A DNA stretch of 16,888 nt from JBBQSN01 sp038213835 (GTDB taxonomy: Bacteria; Actinomycetota; Actinomycetes; Actinomycetales; CAWJMD01), in the NCBI GenBank assembly GCA_038213835.1, contig JBBQSN010000074.1, positions 1 to 16,888 on the forward strand, read 5' to 3'. The position numbers and the translations under genes were made by a program. The notes under the pieces are model-generated. The model did not search any database and had not been told where the DNA came from. It saw only the letters and a list, made by a program, of their open reading frames with translations. Positions 1 to 7,601 of this stretch are shown one piece after another; positions within the stretch are counted from its first letter, which is position 1; the number at the start of each line of letters is the position of its first letter.

Positions 1-1366
1 CGCCGCCGGCGAGCGGCTCGGCCCGTTGGCCGGGGTGCCGATCGCGGTCAAGGACGTCGTGGCCACCAAGGGGCTGCCCACCACGGCCGGCTCGCGCATC
101 CTCGAGGGCTGGGTGCCGCCGTACGACGCCACGCTGGTCACCAGGCTCAAGGACGCCGGCCTGGTCGTGCTGGGCAAGACCAACATGGACGAGTTCGCGA
201 TGGGCTCCTCGACCGAGCACTCGGCCTACGGGCCCACCCGCAACCCCTGGGACCTCGGACGCATCCCCGGCGGCTCCGGCGGCGGGTCCGCTGCCGCGGT
301 GGCCTCCTTCCAGGCCCCGCTCGCGATCGGCACCGACACCGGCGGCTCGATCCGGCAGCCGGCCGCGGTCACCGGAACCGTCGGGGTCAAGCCCACCTAC
401 GGCGGCGTCTCCCGCTACGGCCTGGTGGCGCTGGCCTCGAGCCTGGACCAGGCCGGCCCCTGCACCCGGACGGTGCTCGACGCCGCGCTGCTGCACGCGG
501 TCGTCGGCGGGCACGACCCGATGGACTCCACGTCGCTGACCGACCCGCTCGGTACCGACGGCTCCGGGGCCCCGACCGCCCTGGACGCGCTCGTCGCGGC
601 CGCCCGCGCAGGCGCGACCGGTGACCTCGCCGGTCTGCGCGTCGGCGTGGTGCGCGAGCTCGACGGCGAGGGCTACCAGCCGGGGGTGCGCGCCCGCTTC
701 TCCGAGGCGGTCCAGCTGCTCTCCGGCGCCGGCGCCGAGGTCGTGGAGGTCTCCTGCCCGAACTTCGAGCACGCCCTGGCCGCGTACTACCTGATCCTGC
801 CGAGCGAGGCGTCCTCCAACCTCGCCAGGTTCGACGCCATGCGCTACGGCCTCCGGGTCGAGCCCACCGACGGTGACGTCACCGCCGAGCGCGTCATGTC
901 CGCTACTCGCGCAGCGGGTTTCGGTGACGAGGTCAAGCGTCGGATCATCCTCGGCACCTACGCCCTGTCGTCGGGCTACTACGACGCCTTCTACGGCAGC
1001 GCGCAGAAGGTCCGCACCCTGGTGCAGCGCGACTTCGAGGCCGCGTTCGCCCAGGTCGACGTCCTGGTCTCTCCCACTGCGCCCACGACGGCGTTCCGGT
1101 TCGGCGATAAGCTCGACGACCCGATGGCGATGTACCTCAACGACGTCGCGACCATCCCCGCCAACCTGGCCGGCGTCCCCGGCATGAGCCTGCCGAGCGG
1201 CCTGGCCGACGAGGACGGCCTACCCGCGGGCATCCAGGTCCTCGCTCCCGCCCGCGGCGACGCCCGGCTGTACCGGGTCGGAGCCGCGCTGGAGCACCTG
1301 CTCACCGCGAGGTGGGGCGGGGCGCTCCTCGACCGCAGCCCGGACCTCGTGGAGGTGGCTCGATGA
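1..1366 (+). CDS. gatA: GatA, glutamyl-tRNA(Gln)/aspartyl-tRNA(Asn) amidotransferase subunit A, 5'-truncated by the window
   Basis: GatA is the amidase subunit of the cytoplasmic GatCAB complex. It releases ammonia from glutamine or asparagine, and GatB uses the ammonia to convert Glu-tRNA(Gln) or Asp-tRNA(Asn) to the correct amide. The first complete codon is at base 2 and 454 residues are visible. The amidase-signature triad is intact: Lys17 of the fragment in VPIAVKD (bases 50-52), cis-Ser92 in GGSGGGS and nucleophile Ser116 in DTGGSIR. The spacings of 75 and 24 residues match the S. aureus GatA triad Lys79/Ser154/Ser178, so about 62 N-terminal residues lie upstream. The end is natural: TGA at 1364-1366, overlapping the gatB ATG by 4 bases, which indicates translational coupling. 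gatC, normally upstream, is not in the window. The identification is very secure. Confidence 0.97.
   Translation, partial: AAGERLGPLAGVPIAVKDVVATKGLPTTAGSRILEGWVPPYDATLVTRLKDAGLVVLGKTNMDEFAMGSSTEHSAYGPTRNPWDLGRIPGGSGGGSAAAVASFQAPLAIGTDTGGSIRQPAAVTGTVGVKPTYGGVSRYGLVALASSLDQAGPCTRTVLDAALLHAVVGGHDPMDSTSLTDPLGTDGSGAPTALDALVAAARAGATGDLAGLRVGVVRELDGEGYQPGVRARFSEAVQLLSGAGAEVVEVSCPNFEHALAAYYLILPSEASSNLARFDAMRYGLRVEPTDGDVTAERVMSATRAAGFGDEVKRRIILGTYALSSGYYDAFYGSAQKVRTLVQRDFEAAFAQVDVLVSPTAPTTAFRFGDKLDDPMAMYLNDVATIPANLAGVPGMSLPSGLADEDGLPAGIQVLAPARGDARLYRVGAALEHLLTARWGGALLDRSPDLVEVAR
1351..1355 (+). promoter_or_regulatory. Ribosome binding site of gatB inside the gatA 3' end
   Basis: GGAGG lies 7 bases before the ATG at 1363. 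It fixes that ATG as the gatB start, rather than the in-frame GTG at 1312, which would add 17 residues that are not part of the family. Confidence 0.8.
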
Positions 1367-2907
1367 GCGTGCCGACCGTCCTGTACGACGACGTCGTGTC
1401 CCGGTACGACCCCGTCCTCGGCCTCGAGGTGCACGTCGAGCTGAGCACCGTCTCGAAGATGTTCTGCGGCTGCGCCACCGGGTTCGGCGCGGCGCCGAAC
1501 TCGCAGGTGTGCCCGGTCTGCCTGGCACTGCCCGGCGCCCTGCCCGCCCTCAACCGCACCGCGGTGGAGTCGGCGGCGCTGATCGGGCTGGCGCTGGGCT
1601 GCTCGATCGCGCCGACCTGCCGGTTCGCGCGGAAGAACTACTTCTACCCGGACATGCCGAAGAACTTCCAGACCTCCCAGTACGACGAGCCGATCGCGCA
1701 CGACGGCGAGCTCGAGGTCGAGGTGCCGGCGTCCGAGCACGGCGAGGCGTTCACCTTCCGGGTGCCGATCGAGCGCGCCCACATGGAGGAGGACACCGGC
1801 AAGTCGCTGCACGTGGGCGGGGCCACCGGACGCATCCACGGCGCCGAGTTCTCCCTGGTCGACTACAACCGGGCGGGCATCCCGCTCATCGAGATCGTCA
1901 CCAAGCCGATCGAGGGCACCGGCCACCGGGCGCCCGAGGTCGCGAAGGCCTTCGTGGGGGCGCTGCGCGACATCCTGCGCGGGCTCGGCGTCTCCGACGT
2001 CCGGATGGAGCAGGGCTCGCTGCGCTGCGACGCGAACGTCTCGCTGCGGGCCCGGATCGACGACGACCCGACCTCGGCCGAGCAGCACGCGGTCCCGCTC
2101 GGCACCCGGTCGGAGACCAAGAACGTCAACTCGCTGCGCAGCGTCGAGCGGGCCGTGCGGTACGAGATGACCCGGCACGCCGCCCGGCTCGACGCCGGCG
2201 ACCGCGTCGTGCAGGAGACCCGACACTGGCACGAGGACACCGGCGTCACCACCTCGGGCCGCTCGAAGGAGCAGGCCGAGGACTACCGCTACTTCCCCGA
2301 GCCCGACCTCGTCCCGATCGAGTGCACCCCGGAGTGGGTCGACCGGCTGCGCGCCACGCTGCCCGAGGCCCCCGCCCTTCGCCGGGCCCGGTGGGCGCGC
2401 GACTGGGGCATCACCGAGCTGGAGCTGCGCGACGTCGTCAACGCGGGCGCCGGCGAGCTGATCGAGGCCACCGTCGCGGTCGGCGCGAGCCCTGCGGCCG
2501 CCCGCAAGTGGTGGATGGGTGACCTCGCCCGTCGAGCCAACGCCACCGGCAGCGACCTCGCCTCGCTGCCCGTGACCCCGGAGCAGGTCGCCGAGCTGGC
2601 CGGGCTGGTCGCCGCGGGACGGCTCAACGACTCGATGGCGCGCCAGGTCCTCGACGGCGTGCTCGACGGCGAGGGCTCGCCCGACCAGGTCGCGACCACC
2701 CGTGGGCTCGAGGTCGTCAGCGACGACGGCGCGCTGGGCGAGGCGGTCGACGCCGCGATCGCCGCGAACCCGGACGTCGCCGACAAGATCCGGGCGGGCA
2801 AGCACGCGGCTGCCGGTGCGCTGATCGGGGCCGTGATGAAGCAGATGCGTGGCCAGGCGGACGCAGCCCGGGTGCGGGAGATGGTGCTCGAACGCCTCGC
2901 GGGATGA
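1363..2907 (+). CDS. gatB: GatB, Asp-tRNA(Asn)/Glu-tRNA(Gln) amidotransferase subunit B
   Basis: GatB is the tRNA-binding kinase and transamidase subunit of GatCAB. It phosphorylates the misacylated aminoacyl group and replaces the phosphate with ammonia channelled from GatA. The product is 514 residues, about the usual length. The family core is visible: GLEVHVEL at residues 20-27, a CxC (C35, C37) and CxxC (C50, C53) zinc-binding set, then the conserved blocks YFYPDMPKNFQ, MEEDTGKS, DYNRAGIPLIEIV, EQGSLRCDANVS, RSETKNVNS and DYRYFPEPDL. The C-terminal third is the helical GatB/YqeY tail that contacts tRNA. The ATG at 1363 is chosen for its GGAGG and its 4-base overlap with gatA, so the two subunits are probably made in step. 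No anomaly is seen. Confidence 0.98.
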   Translation: MSVPTVLYDDVVSRYDPVLGLEVHVELSTVSKMFCGCATGFGAAPNSQVCPVCLALPGALPALNRTAVESAALIGLALGCSIAPTCRFARKNYFYPDMPKNFQTSQYDEPIAHDGELEVEVPASEHGEAFTFRVPIERAHMEEDTGKSLHVGGATGRIHGAEFSLVDYNRAGIPLIEIVTKPIEGTGHRAPEVAKAFVGALRDILRGLGVSDVRMEQGSLRCDANVSLRARIDDDPTSAEQHAVPLGTRSETKNVNSLRSVERAVRYEMTRHAARLDAGDRVVQETRHWHEDTGVTTSGRSKEQAEDYRYFPEPDLVPIECTPEWVDRLRATLPEAPALRRARWARDWGITELELRDVVNAGAGELIEATVAVGASPAAARKWWMGDLARRANATGSDLASLPVTPEQVAELAGLVAAGRLNDSMARQVLDGVLDGEGSPDQVATTRGLEVVSDDGALGEAVDAAIAANPDVADKIRAGKHAAAGALIGAVMKQMRGQADAARVREMVLERLAG

Positions 2908-2988
2908 TCCATCCGGGGCACGTTCGACGGAGCCGGGTCACCCGATCCGCTCAGTCAGGCCGGTGCCCGACCAGCCGATAGAGAGGGC

Positions 2989-5358
2989 ATGGTCGGCGAT
3001 CGGGCGTTCCTCGCCGCGCGACGAGGTCCCCTCGTCGCGCTGGCTGCCGTGCCCCTCGTGATCGCCGGGCTGGTCCTGCGCACCGCCCTGGACGGCTCCC
3101 CGCACGCGCTCGCCTCGGCCCTGGCCCTGGCCGGCTGCACCGCGGTCGGCGGCGGTGCCGTCGTCGCCGCGCTCGGCGTGCGCCCCGGCGGCCGTCGGCT
3201 CTGGTTCCGGCTCCTGCTCGGCCTCGGGGCCGTGGTGTTCGGCACCGGGCAGCTGCTCGTGGCGTGGCAGGTCCGGGACGGGTACCCGGGCTACCCGATG
3301 CCCGGTGACCTCGTCTCGGGGGCTGCCGTCCTGCCCGCCGTCCTGGGGATCGCCCTGGTGCCGCGCCGGGCGAGCGAGGTCGGCCGCTCGCTGCGCCTCG
3401 TGCTCGAGGGCGTGATGATGGGCAGCGCCGCCGGGCTGCTGCTGTGGCGCACGGTCCTGATGGACGTCGTGGCCCGACCCGGCGTCGAGCTGAGCTCGCT
3501 GACCATGCTCGTGCTCGAGATCGTGGTCGCCTCGATCGCGGTCATCGCCGCCGCGCGCGAGCTGGACCGCGGCCTCCTGCTGCTCGCCGGTGGCTTCTCG
3601 CTCTACACGGTCTTCGACGTGCTGGCGATCCAGCAGGTGCTCCAGGACCGGCCCTGGCCGTGGGAGAGCGCGCTGGCAGGGTGCATGGTCTGGCCGATCG
3701 TCATCGCCGGCCTGCTCTCCATCAACCCCCGACCGCGCGACATGCCCGAGCGACACCTGCCCGCCGCCGAGACCCGCCGTCAGGTCGTGGTGGGCGGCGC
3801 CTCCACGGTGATGCTGACGGTCGCCCTGCTGTCCTTCGTCGGCTCGCCGGGGCTGGACAGGATCAGCCTCTACCTGTCGATGACCTTCGTGCTGGCGTTC
3901 GGCGGCTGCGAGCTGGTGCGGGCCCGGCAGAGCCGGCGCCTGCTCGAGCGACTGGCCGGGCTGGCCGCCCGGGACCCCCTGACGGGCCTCGCGAACCGCC
4001 GGGCGCTCGGCGACCGGCTGGACGAGCTGGCCTCGGCCCGGACGGCGACGCGCTCGGGCGAGTGGGGCTGGTGGTTCCTCACCCTGGACCTCGACGGGTT
4101 CAAGGACGTCAACGACATGCTCGGCCACGAGACCGGCGACCTCGTCCTGGAGCTGGTCGCGAGGTCGCTGGAGGAGCGCGTCTCGTCCCACGGCGCCGAC
4201 GTCTTCCGGCTGGGCGGCGACGAGTTCGGGGTGCTCGCCCCCGGCACAGAGACCGAGATCCGGGCGCTCGCCGACTCGCTGCTCCACACCGTCGCGGGCA
4301 GCGTCCGGAACGTGCCCGGGGTCGCCCGGCTCGACGTCTCGGTCAGCATCGGTGCCGACCGGCTGCGGATCGGGCGCGGCGCGGCCCGTCAGACCCAGGT
4401 GGGCATCGCGGCCTCCGGCCAGGCGATGCGTCAGGCCAAGCGCGACGGACGAGGCCGGGTCGTGGTGTTCAGCGAGCCGCTCGCGGCCCGCTCCCGCCGG
4501 CGCCACCTGATGGAGCGGCAGCTGCGCGACACGGTCGCCGCCGGCGGCGTCGACGTGCACTTCCAGCCGATCTACGACGTCTGGACGGGTTACCTCACGG
4601 GGGTCGAGGCACTGGCCCGCTGGAACGACCCGGTGCTCGGTCAGGTCAACCCCGCGGAGTTCGTCGAGGTCGCGGAGGAGGCGGGGCTCATCGGCGAGAT
4701 GGGGGAGCAGATCCTGCGCACGGCGTTGCGGCTGATGGTCGGTTGCGGCGGCGTCTCCCGCGGCGTGCGGCTCGCGGTCAACGTCTCGACCATCCAGCTG
4801 CGCGACCCGTCCTTCGTCGGCGCGGTCGTGGCCGCGCTGGAGGACGCCGGCGTGGAGCCGGCCCAGCTCGTGATCGAGGTGACCGAGTCGGTCTTCGTCC
4901 GTCCGGACGACCCGGCGGTGCAGTCGATCACCCGGCTCGCCGAGCTCGGCTGCCCGGTCGCGATGGACGACTTCGGCTCGGGCTACTCCTCGCTCGGCTA
5001 CCTGAGCCGCCTCCCGGTGCGGATCCTCAAGGCCGATATGTCGCTCACCAAGCAGCTGCACGAGCCACGCACCCTCGCGATCGGCCGCACCATCGTCCAG
5101 CTCGCGGCCGGGCTCGGTCTCGACGTCGTCTTCGAGGGCGTCTCCACCCCGCAGCAGGAGGCCCTGGTCCGCGGTCTCGGCGCCCAGTACGTGCAGGGCT
5201 GGCTGTACGCGCGGGCGATGCCCGTGGACGAGCTCGTGGCCGAGATGGACCGCAGCTGCGCGCCCGTGCCTGTACCTGTGCCCGGCACGGTCCCCCTGCC
5301 GAGCGCCCCGCGGCCACGGCGCCCCGCCGACGGCCAGCGCCGGGCCAGCACGGGCTGA
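2989..5358 (+). CDS. Membrane-anchored GGDEF-EAL protein (putative bifunctional diguanylate cyclase/phosphodiesterase)
   Basis: A 789-residue protein predicted to make and/or degrade cyclic di-GMP at the inner face of the membrane. Residues 1-310 hold about ten hydrophobic stretches (roughly 14-33, 40-64, 72-94, 107-124, 140-158, 170-189, 195-216, 227-244, 266-285, 291-309), an integral-membrane sensor of unknown ligand. The GGDEF domain follows at about 325-485, starting at DPLTGLANR, with an intact GGDEF at 409-413. The usual RxxD inhibitory site is not recognisable (HGAD, one residue closer than normal), so product inhibition may be missing. The EAL domain is at about 510-750, with EAL at 540-542, the NVS, IEVTES and DDFGSGYSSL (from D660) motifs, LKAD, and EGVST in place of EGVET. 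Most metal and catalytic residues are kept, so phosphodiesterase activity is plausible. The tail after residue 757 is a Pro/Val-rich, low-complexity stretch. The start is weakly supported (GAGAGG only 2 bases away), but no longer reading is possible. Confidence 0.93.
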   Translation: MVGDRAFLAARRGPLVALAAVPLVIAGLVLRTALDGSPHALASALALAGCTAVGGGAVVAALGVRPGGRRLWFRLLLGLGAVVFGTGQLLVAWQVRDGYPGYPMPGDLVSGAAVLPAVLGIALVPRRASEVGRSLRLVLEGVMMGSAAGLLLWRTVLMDVVARPGVELSSLTMLVLEIVVASIAVIAAARELDRGLLLLAGGFSLYTVFDVLAIQQVLQDRPWPWESALAGCMVWPIVIAGLLSINPRPRDMPERHLPAAETRRQVVVGGASTVMLTVALLSFVGSPGLDRISLYLSMTFVLAFGGCELVRARQSRRLLERLAGLAARDPLTGLANRRALGDRLDELASARTATRSGEWGWWFLTLDLDGFKDVNDMLGHETGDLVLELVARSLEERVSSHGADVFRLGGDEFGVLAPGTETEIRALADSLLHTVAGSVRNVPGVARLDVSVSIGADRLRIGRGAARQTQVGIAASGQAMRQAKRDGRGRVVVFSEPLAARSRRRHLMERQLRDTVAAGGVDVHFQPIYDVWTGYLTGVEALARWNDPVLGQVNPAEFVEVAEEAGLIGEMGEQILRTALRLMVGCGGVSRGVRLAVNVSTIQLRDPSFVGAVVAALEDAGVEPAQLVIEVTESVFVRPDDPAVQSITRLAELGCPVAMDDFGSGYSSLGYLSRLPVRILKADMSLTKQLHEPRTLAIGRTIVQLAAGLGLDVVFEGVSTPQQEALVRGLGAQYVQGWLYARAMPVDELVAEMDRSCAPVPVPVPGTVPLPSAPRPRRPADGQRRASTG

Positions 5359-5376
5359 GCACGGCGGCGCTCAGCC
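5353..5376. terminator. Bidirectional hairpin spanning both stop codons of a convergent pair
   Basis: A perfect 8-bp inverted repeat: GGCTGAGC (5353-5360) and GCTCAGCC (5369-5376) with an 8-base loop. The TGA of the GGDEF-EAL gene (5356-5358) lies in the left arm and the stop of the minus-strand dehydrogenase (complement of 5371-5373) in the right arm. There is no T-tract, so it would be a T-less GC-rich terminator of the kind proposed for actinobacteria. The function is inferred. Confidence 0.6.
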
Positions 5377-6612
5377 GAGAGGGAACCGGAGCAGCTGGTC
5401 ATCGTCCGGACGGGGATCACGCCCGACGTTGTTCGTCAGGACCAGCAGCGAGGGCTGCTCTTCCCGCCCGTCGACCAGGACGTCGCGGAGCCGACCGAAC
5501 TCGCCCGTCGCGTACGCCTCGGGCGGCCCGACCGCCTCCGGACCGTCGACGAGCGGGACCCGCCACAGTCGGGCCCCGCGCAGGGCCGCGAGATAGACCG
5601 CGTCGGCCGTGACGGCGAGGCCGGACGGAGAGGCGTCCTCGGTGCTCCAGGTGACGAGCGGGTCGACGAAGCCCGCCTCGCCCCCCGCTCCCGCGGCGCC
5701 CTCGATGACCGGCCAGCCGTAGTTCCCGCCGGGCTCGATCAGGTTCAGCTCGTCGAAGGTGTTCTGGCCGAACTCGCTGGCGAACATGCGGCCGTCGGCG
5801 GCCCAGCCGATGCCTTGGACGTTGCGGTGGCCGAGCGACCACACCGGCGAACCCTCGGTCGGGTTGCCCGGAGCGGGAGCACCCTCGGGCGTCAGCCGAA
5901 GGATCTTGCCGCCGAGGCTGGACGCGTCCTGCGAGAGCGCGGTGTCTCCGGCGTCCCCCGTGGTGACGTAGAGCAGGTCGTCCGGCCCGAAGGCGAGCCG
6001 GCCGCCGTTGTGCCGGCTCGAGGCCGGGATGCCCTCGAGCAGCACCTCCGGGTCGCCGAGCTGCAGCGCGGCCGGCTCCGTCCCGGACAGGGGCATCCGG
6101 ACGACCTGGTTCGTGGGCGAGGACTGGCCTCCGACCGTCTGGTAGGCGTACAGCCAGGTGCTGCCCGCGTCCTCGCGCAGCGCGAGGCCGAGCAGGCCGC
6201 CCTCGCCGAGGGGGGTCGTGCCGGGCACGGTGCCGTCGGGGCCGGTCGTGGCCACCGGCGACGCATCGCCCTCGGGGGACAGGTGCACGACCCGGGCCTC
6301 GTCCCGCAGCGAGAGCAGCCAGCCGGTGCCCGACACGGCGCCCTCGGACGGCAGCGGCACCAGGCTCCACGGCAGGGGGAGACCGGTCGAGACGGACGTG
6401 GCGGCCGCGGGGACGCCGCTCGGGAGCGCGGGGGTGGCGACGGCGGACGTGGTGCTCGGTGCCGGTGCGCTCGAGGAGCTGTCGGAGGCGACGGCGGTCG
6501 GGGTCACGCCGGTCCCGACCCGGTCGGGGTCGGACGAGCTGCAGCCTGCGGCCACCAGCACCAGCAGGGCGGCTCCCACCGGGGCGCTGCGGCGGACCTG
6601 GGAGCTGGGCAC
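5371..6612 (-). CDS. PQQ-dependent sugar dehydrogenase-like lipoprotein (soluble glucose dehydrogenase fold)
   Basis: A 413-residue exported beta-propeller of the soluble glucose/aldose sugar dehydrogenase family, which oxidises aldoses with PQQ in characterised members. The N-terminus is a lipoprotein signal: an Arg-Arg n-region, a hydrophobic core and VAAGC with Cys24 as the likely lipidated residue, followed by a long Ser/Thr/Ala/Pro-rich linker. Propeller motifs: RHNGGRLAFGPD (His matching the sGDH catalytic base), VTTGDAGD, LGGKILRL, GHRNVQGIGW (Arg, Asn and Gln matching PQQ-contacting residues), and GGNYGWP near the end of the propeller. The start is uncertain. GTG at 6612 has a -10-like CAGACT 6 bases upstream (complement 6619-6624), which would make it leaderless. 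GTG at 6630 gives 419 residues, and neither has a Shine-Dalgarno. No PQQ biosynthesis gene is visible, so the true cofactor and substrate are unknown. Confidence 0.88.
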   Translation of the reverse strand: MPSSQVRRSAPVGAALLVLVAAGCSSSDPDRVGTGVTPTAVASDSSSSAPAPSTTSAVATPALPSGVPAAATSVSTGLPLPWSLVPLPSEGAVSGTGWLLSLRDEARVVHLSPEGDASPVATTGPDGTVPGTTPLGEGGLLGLALREDAGSTWLYAYQTVGGQSSPTNQVVRMPLSGTEPAALQLGDPEVLLEGIPASSRHNGGRLAFGPDDLLYVTTGDAGDTALSQDASSLGGKILRLTPEGAPAPGNPTEGSPVWSLGHRNVQGIGWAADGRMFASEFGQNTFDELNLIEPGGNYGWPVIEGAAGAGGEAGFVDPLVTWSTEDASPSGLAVTADAVYLAALRGARLWRVPLVDGPEAVGPPEAYATGEFGRLRDVLVDGREEQPSLLVLTNNVGRDPRPDDDQLLRFPLG

Positions 6613-6639
6613 CCCGTCAGTCTGCGGCACGATGTGGGT

Positions 6640-7590
6640 ATGACGCACCCCGTGGTGAGCGTGCCGGACGCCGACTGGGCCGAGCGGCTGGGCCCCTGGC
6701 CGGACGGCGTCGAGGCCGTCGAGTGGGACGTGCGCTCGGACCCGTCCGCGCTCGGCGAGGTCGCCGACCGGCTGGTCATGGTGGTGCTGCCCTACCAGCG
6801 GCCGCCCACCGCGATGGCGGCGCTCGCGGGCCTGCCGTCGCTCCGGCTGGTGCAGACCCTGACCGCCGGGTTCGACGGCCTGCCTGAGCAGATGCCGCCC
6901 GGTCCGGCCCTGGCCAACGCCGTCGGCGTGCACGACGCCAGCACGTCCGAGCTCGCGGTCGGGCTGGCCATCGCCTCGTTGCGCGGCATCGACACCGCCG
7001 TGCACGACCTCGAGCGCGGCCGGTGGGCGCCGGCGGTGCACCTGTCGCTCGCCGACCGCCGCCTCCTGCTGGTCGGGGTCGGTGGCGTCGGCAGCGCGAT
7101 CGCGCGCCGGCTCGAGCCGTTCGAGGTCAGCATCACCCGGGTGGGCTCGCGGGCCCGCGAGGACGACCTGTCGGACCGGTTCGGCCCGGTGCGCGGCTCG
7201 GACGAGCTCGCCGCGCTGCTGCCGCACCATGACGTCGTCGTGCTCGCCTGCCCGCTCACAGATGCCACCCGCGGGCTGTTCGGCCGCTCACTGCTGGGGG
7301 CGATGCCGGACGGCTCCCTGCTGGTGAACGTGGCCCGCGGCCCCGTGGTCGACACCGCTGCGCTCCTCGACGAGCTGATGCTCGGCAGGTTGCACGCGGC
7401 CCTCGACGTCGTCGACCCCGAGCCGCTGCCCCACGACCACCCGCTCTGGGGTGCGCCGCACCTGCTGCTCACCCCACACGTCGGCGGCGCGACCTCGGCG
7501 ATGGTGCCCCGGGCGCGGTGGCTGGTGCACGCCCAGCTCGAGCGGCTCCTCGCCGGTCAGGACCCCGCGCACGTGGTGCACCGGGGCTGA
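6640..7590 (+). CDS. D-isomer-specific 2-hydroxyacid dehydrogenase
   Basis: A 316-residue cytoplasmic oxidoreductase that interconverts a 2-oxoacid and a D-2-hydroxyacid (glyoxylate/hydroxypyruvate reductase or phosphoglycerate dehydrogenase type). The nucleotide-binding motif is GVGGVG at 146-151. The end of the second beta strand reads VGSR (S170, R171) instead of an acidic residue, which suggests NADP(H) rather than NAD(H). The catalytic triad is present: Arg233 (NVARGP), Glu261 (DPEP) and His280 (TPHVGG). The N-terminal substrate domain is short and has the TLTAGFDG loop at 73-80. The gene lies head to head with the PQQ-family gene, 27 bases or less apart, so their promoters must overlap. 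I find no clear Shine-Dalgarno or TANNNT box before the ATG. The substrate cannot be told from sequence. Confidence 0.93.
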   Translation: MTHPVVSVPDADWAERLGPWPDGVEAVEWDVRSDPSALGEVADRLVMVVLPYQRPPTAMAALAGLPSLRLVQTLTAGFDGLPEQMPPGPALANAVGVHDASTSELAVGLAIASLRGIDTAVHDLERGRWAPAVHLSLADRRLLLVGVGGVGSAIARRLEPFEVSITRVGSRAREDDLSDRFGPVRGSDELAALLPHHDVVVLACPLTDATRGLFGRSLLGAMPDGSLLVNVARGPVVDTAALLDELMLGRLHAALDVVDPEPLPHDHPLWGAPHLLLTPHVGGATSAMVPRARWLVHAQLERLLAGQDPAHVVHRG

Positions 7591-7601
7591 CGTCTCAGCC
7601 C
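7584..7601. terminator. Bidirectional hairpin between convergent stop codons
   Basis: A perfect 7-bp inverted repeat: GGGCTGA (7584-7590) and TCAGCCC (7595-7601) around the loop CGTC. The stop codons of the hydroxyacid dehydrogenase (7588-7590) and of the methyltransferase (complement 7595-7597) form the top of the stem. It has the same architecture as the hairpin at 5353-5376 and no T-tract. The terminator function is inferred. Confidence 0.6.

Noticed and set aside
991..2805. Long minus-strand open frame (604 codons) opposite gatA/gatB
   Set aside because: It lies antisense to two certain genes and its translation is Arg/Asp/Val/Gly-rich and low in complexity, as expected for a shadow frame in high-GC DNA.
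2908..2988. Terminator or small RNA between gatB and the GGDEF-EAL gene
   Set aside because: I find no stem longer than a few pairs and no promoter-like pair of boxes; nothing can be supported in these 81 bases.
2938..5061. Minus-strand open frame of 707 codons opposite the GGDEF-EAL gene
   Set aside because: Antisense shadow; His/Gln/Glu/Arg-biased and without any domain, while the plus-strand frame has intact catalytic motifs.
3444..5612. Plus-strand 722-codon frame inside the GGDEF-EAL gene
   Set aside because: It is an out-of-frame reading, extremely rich in Arg, Gly and Ala, and is explained by the real gene in another frame.
5371..6612. PQQ-dependent glucose metabolism as a confirmed pathway
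   Set aside because: The fold is clear, but no PQQ biosynthesis or electron-transfer partner is in the window, and many actinobacterial members of the family have no known PQQ source.
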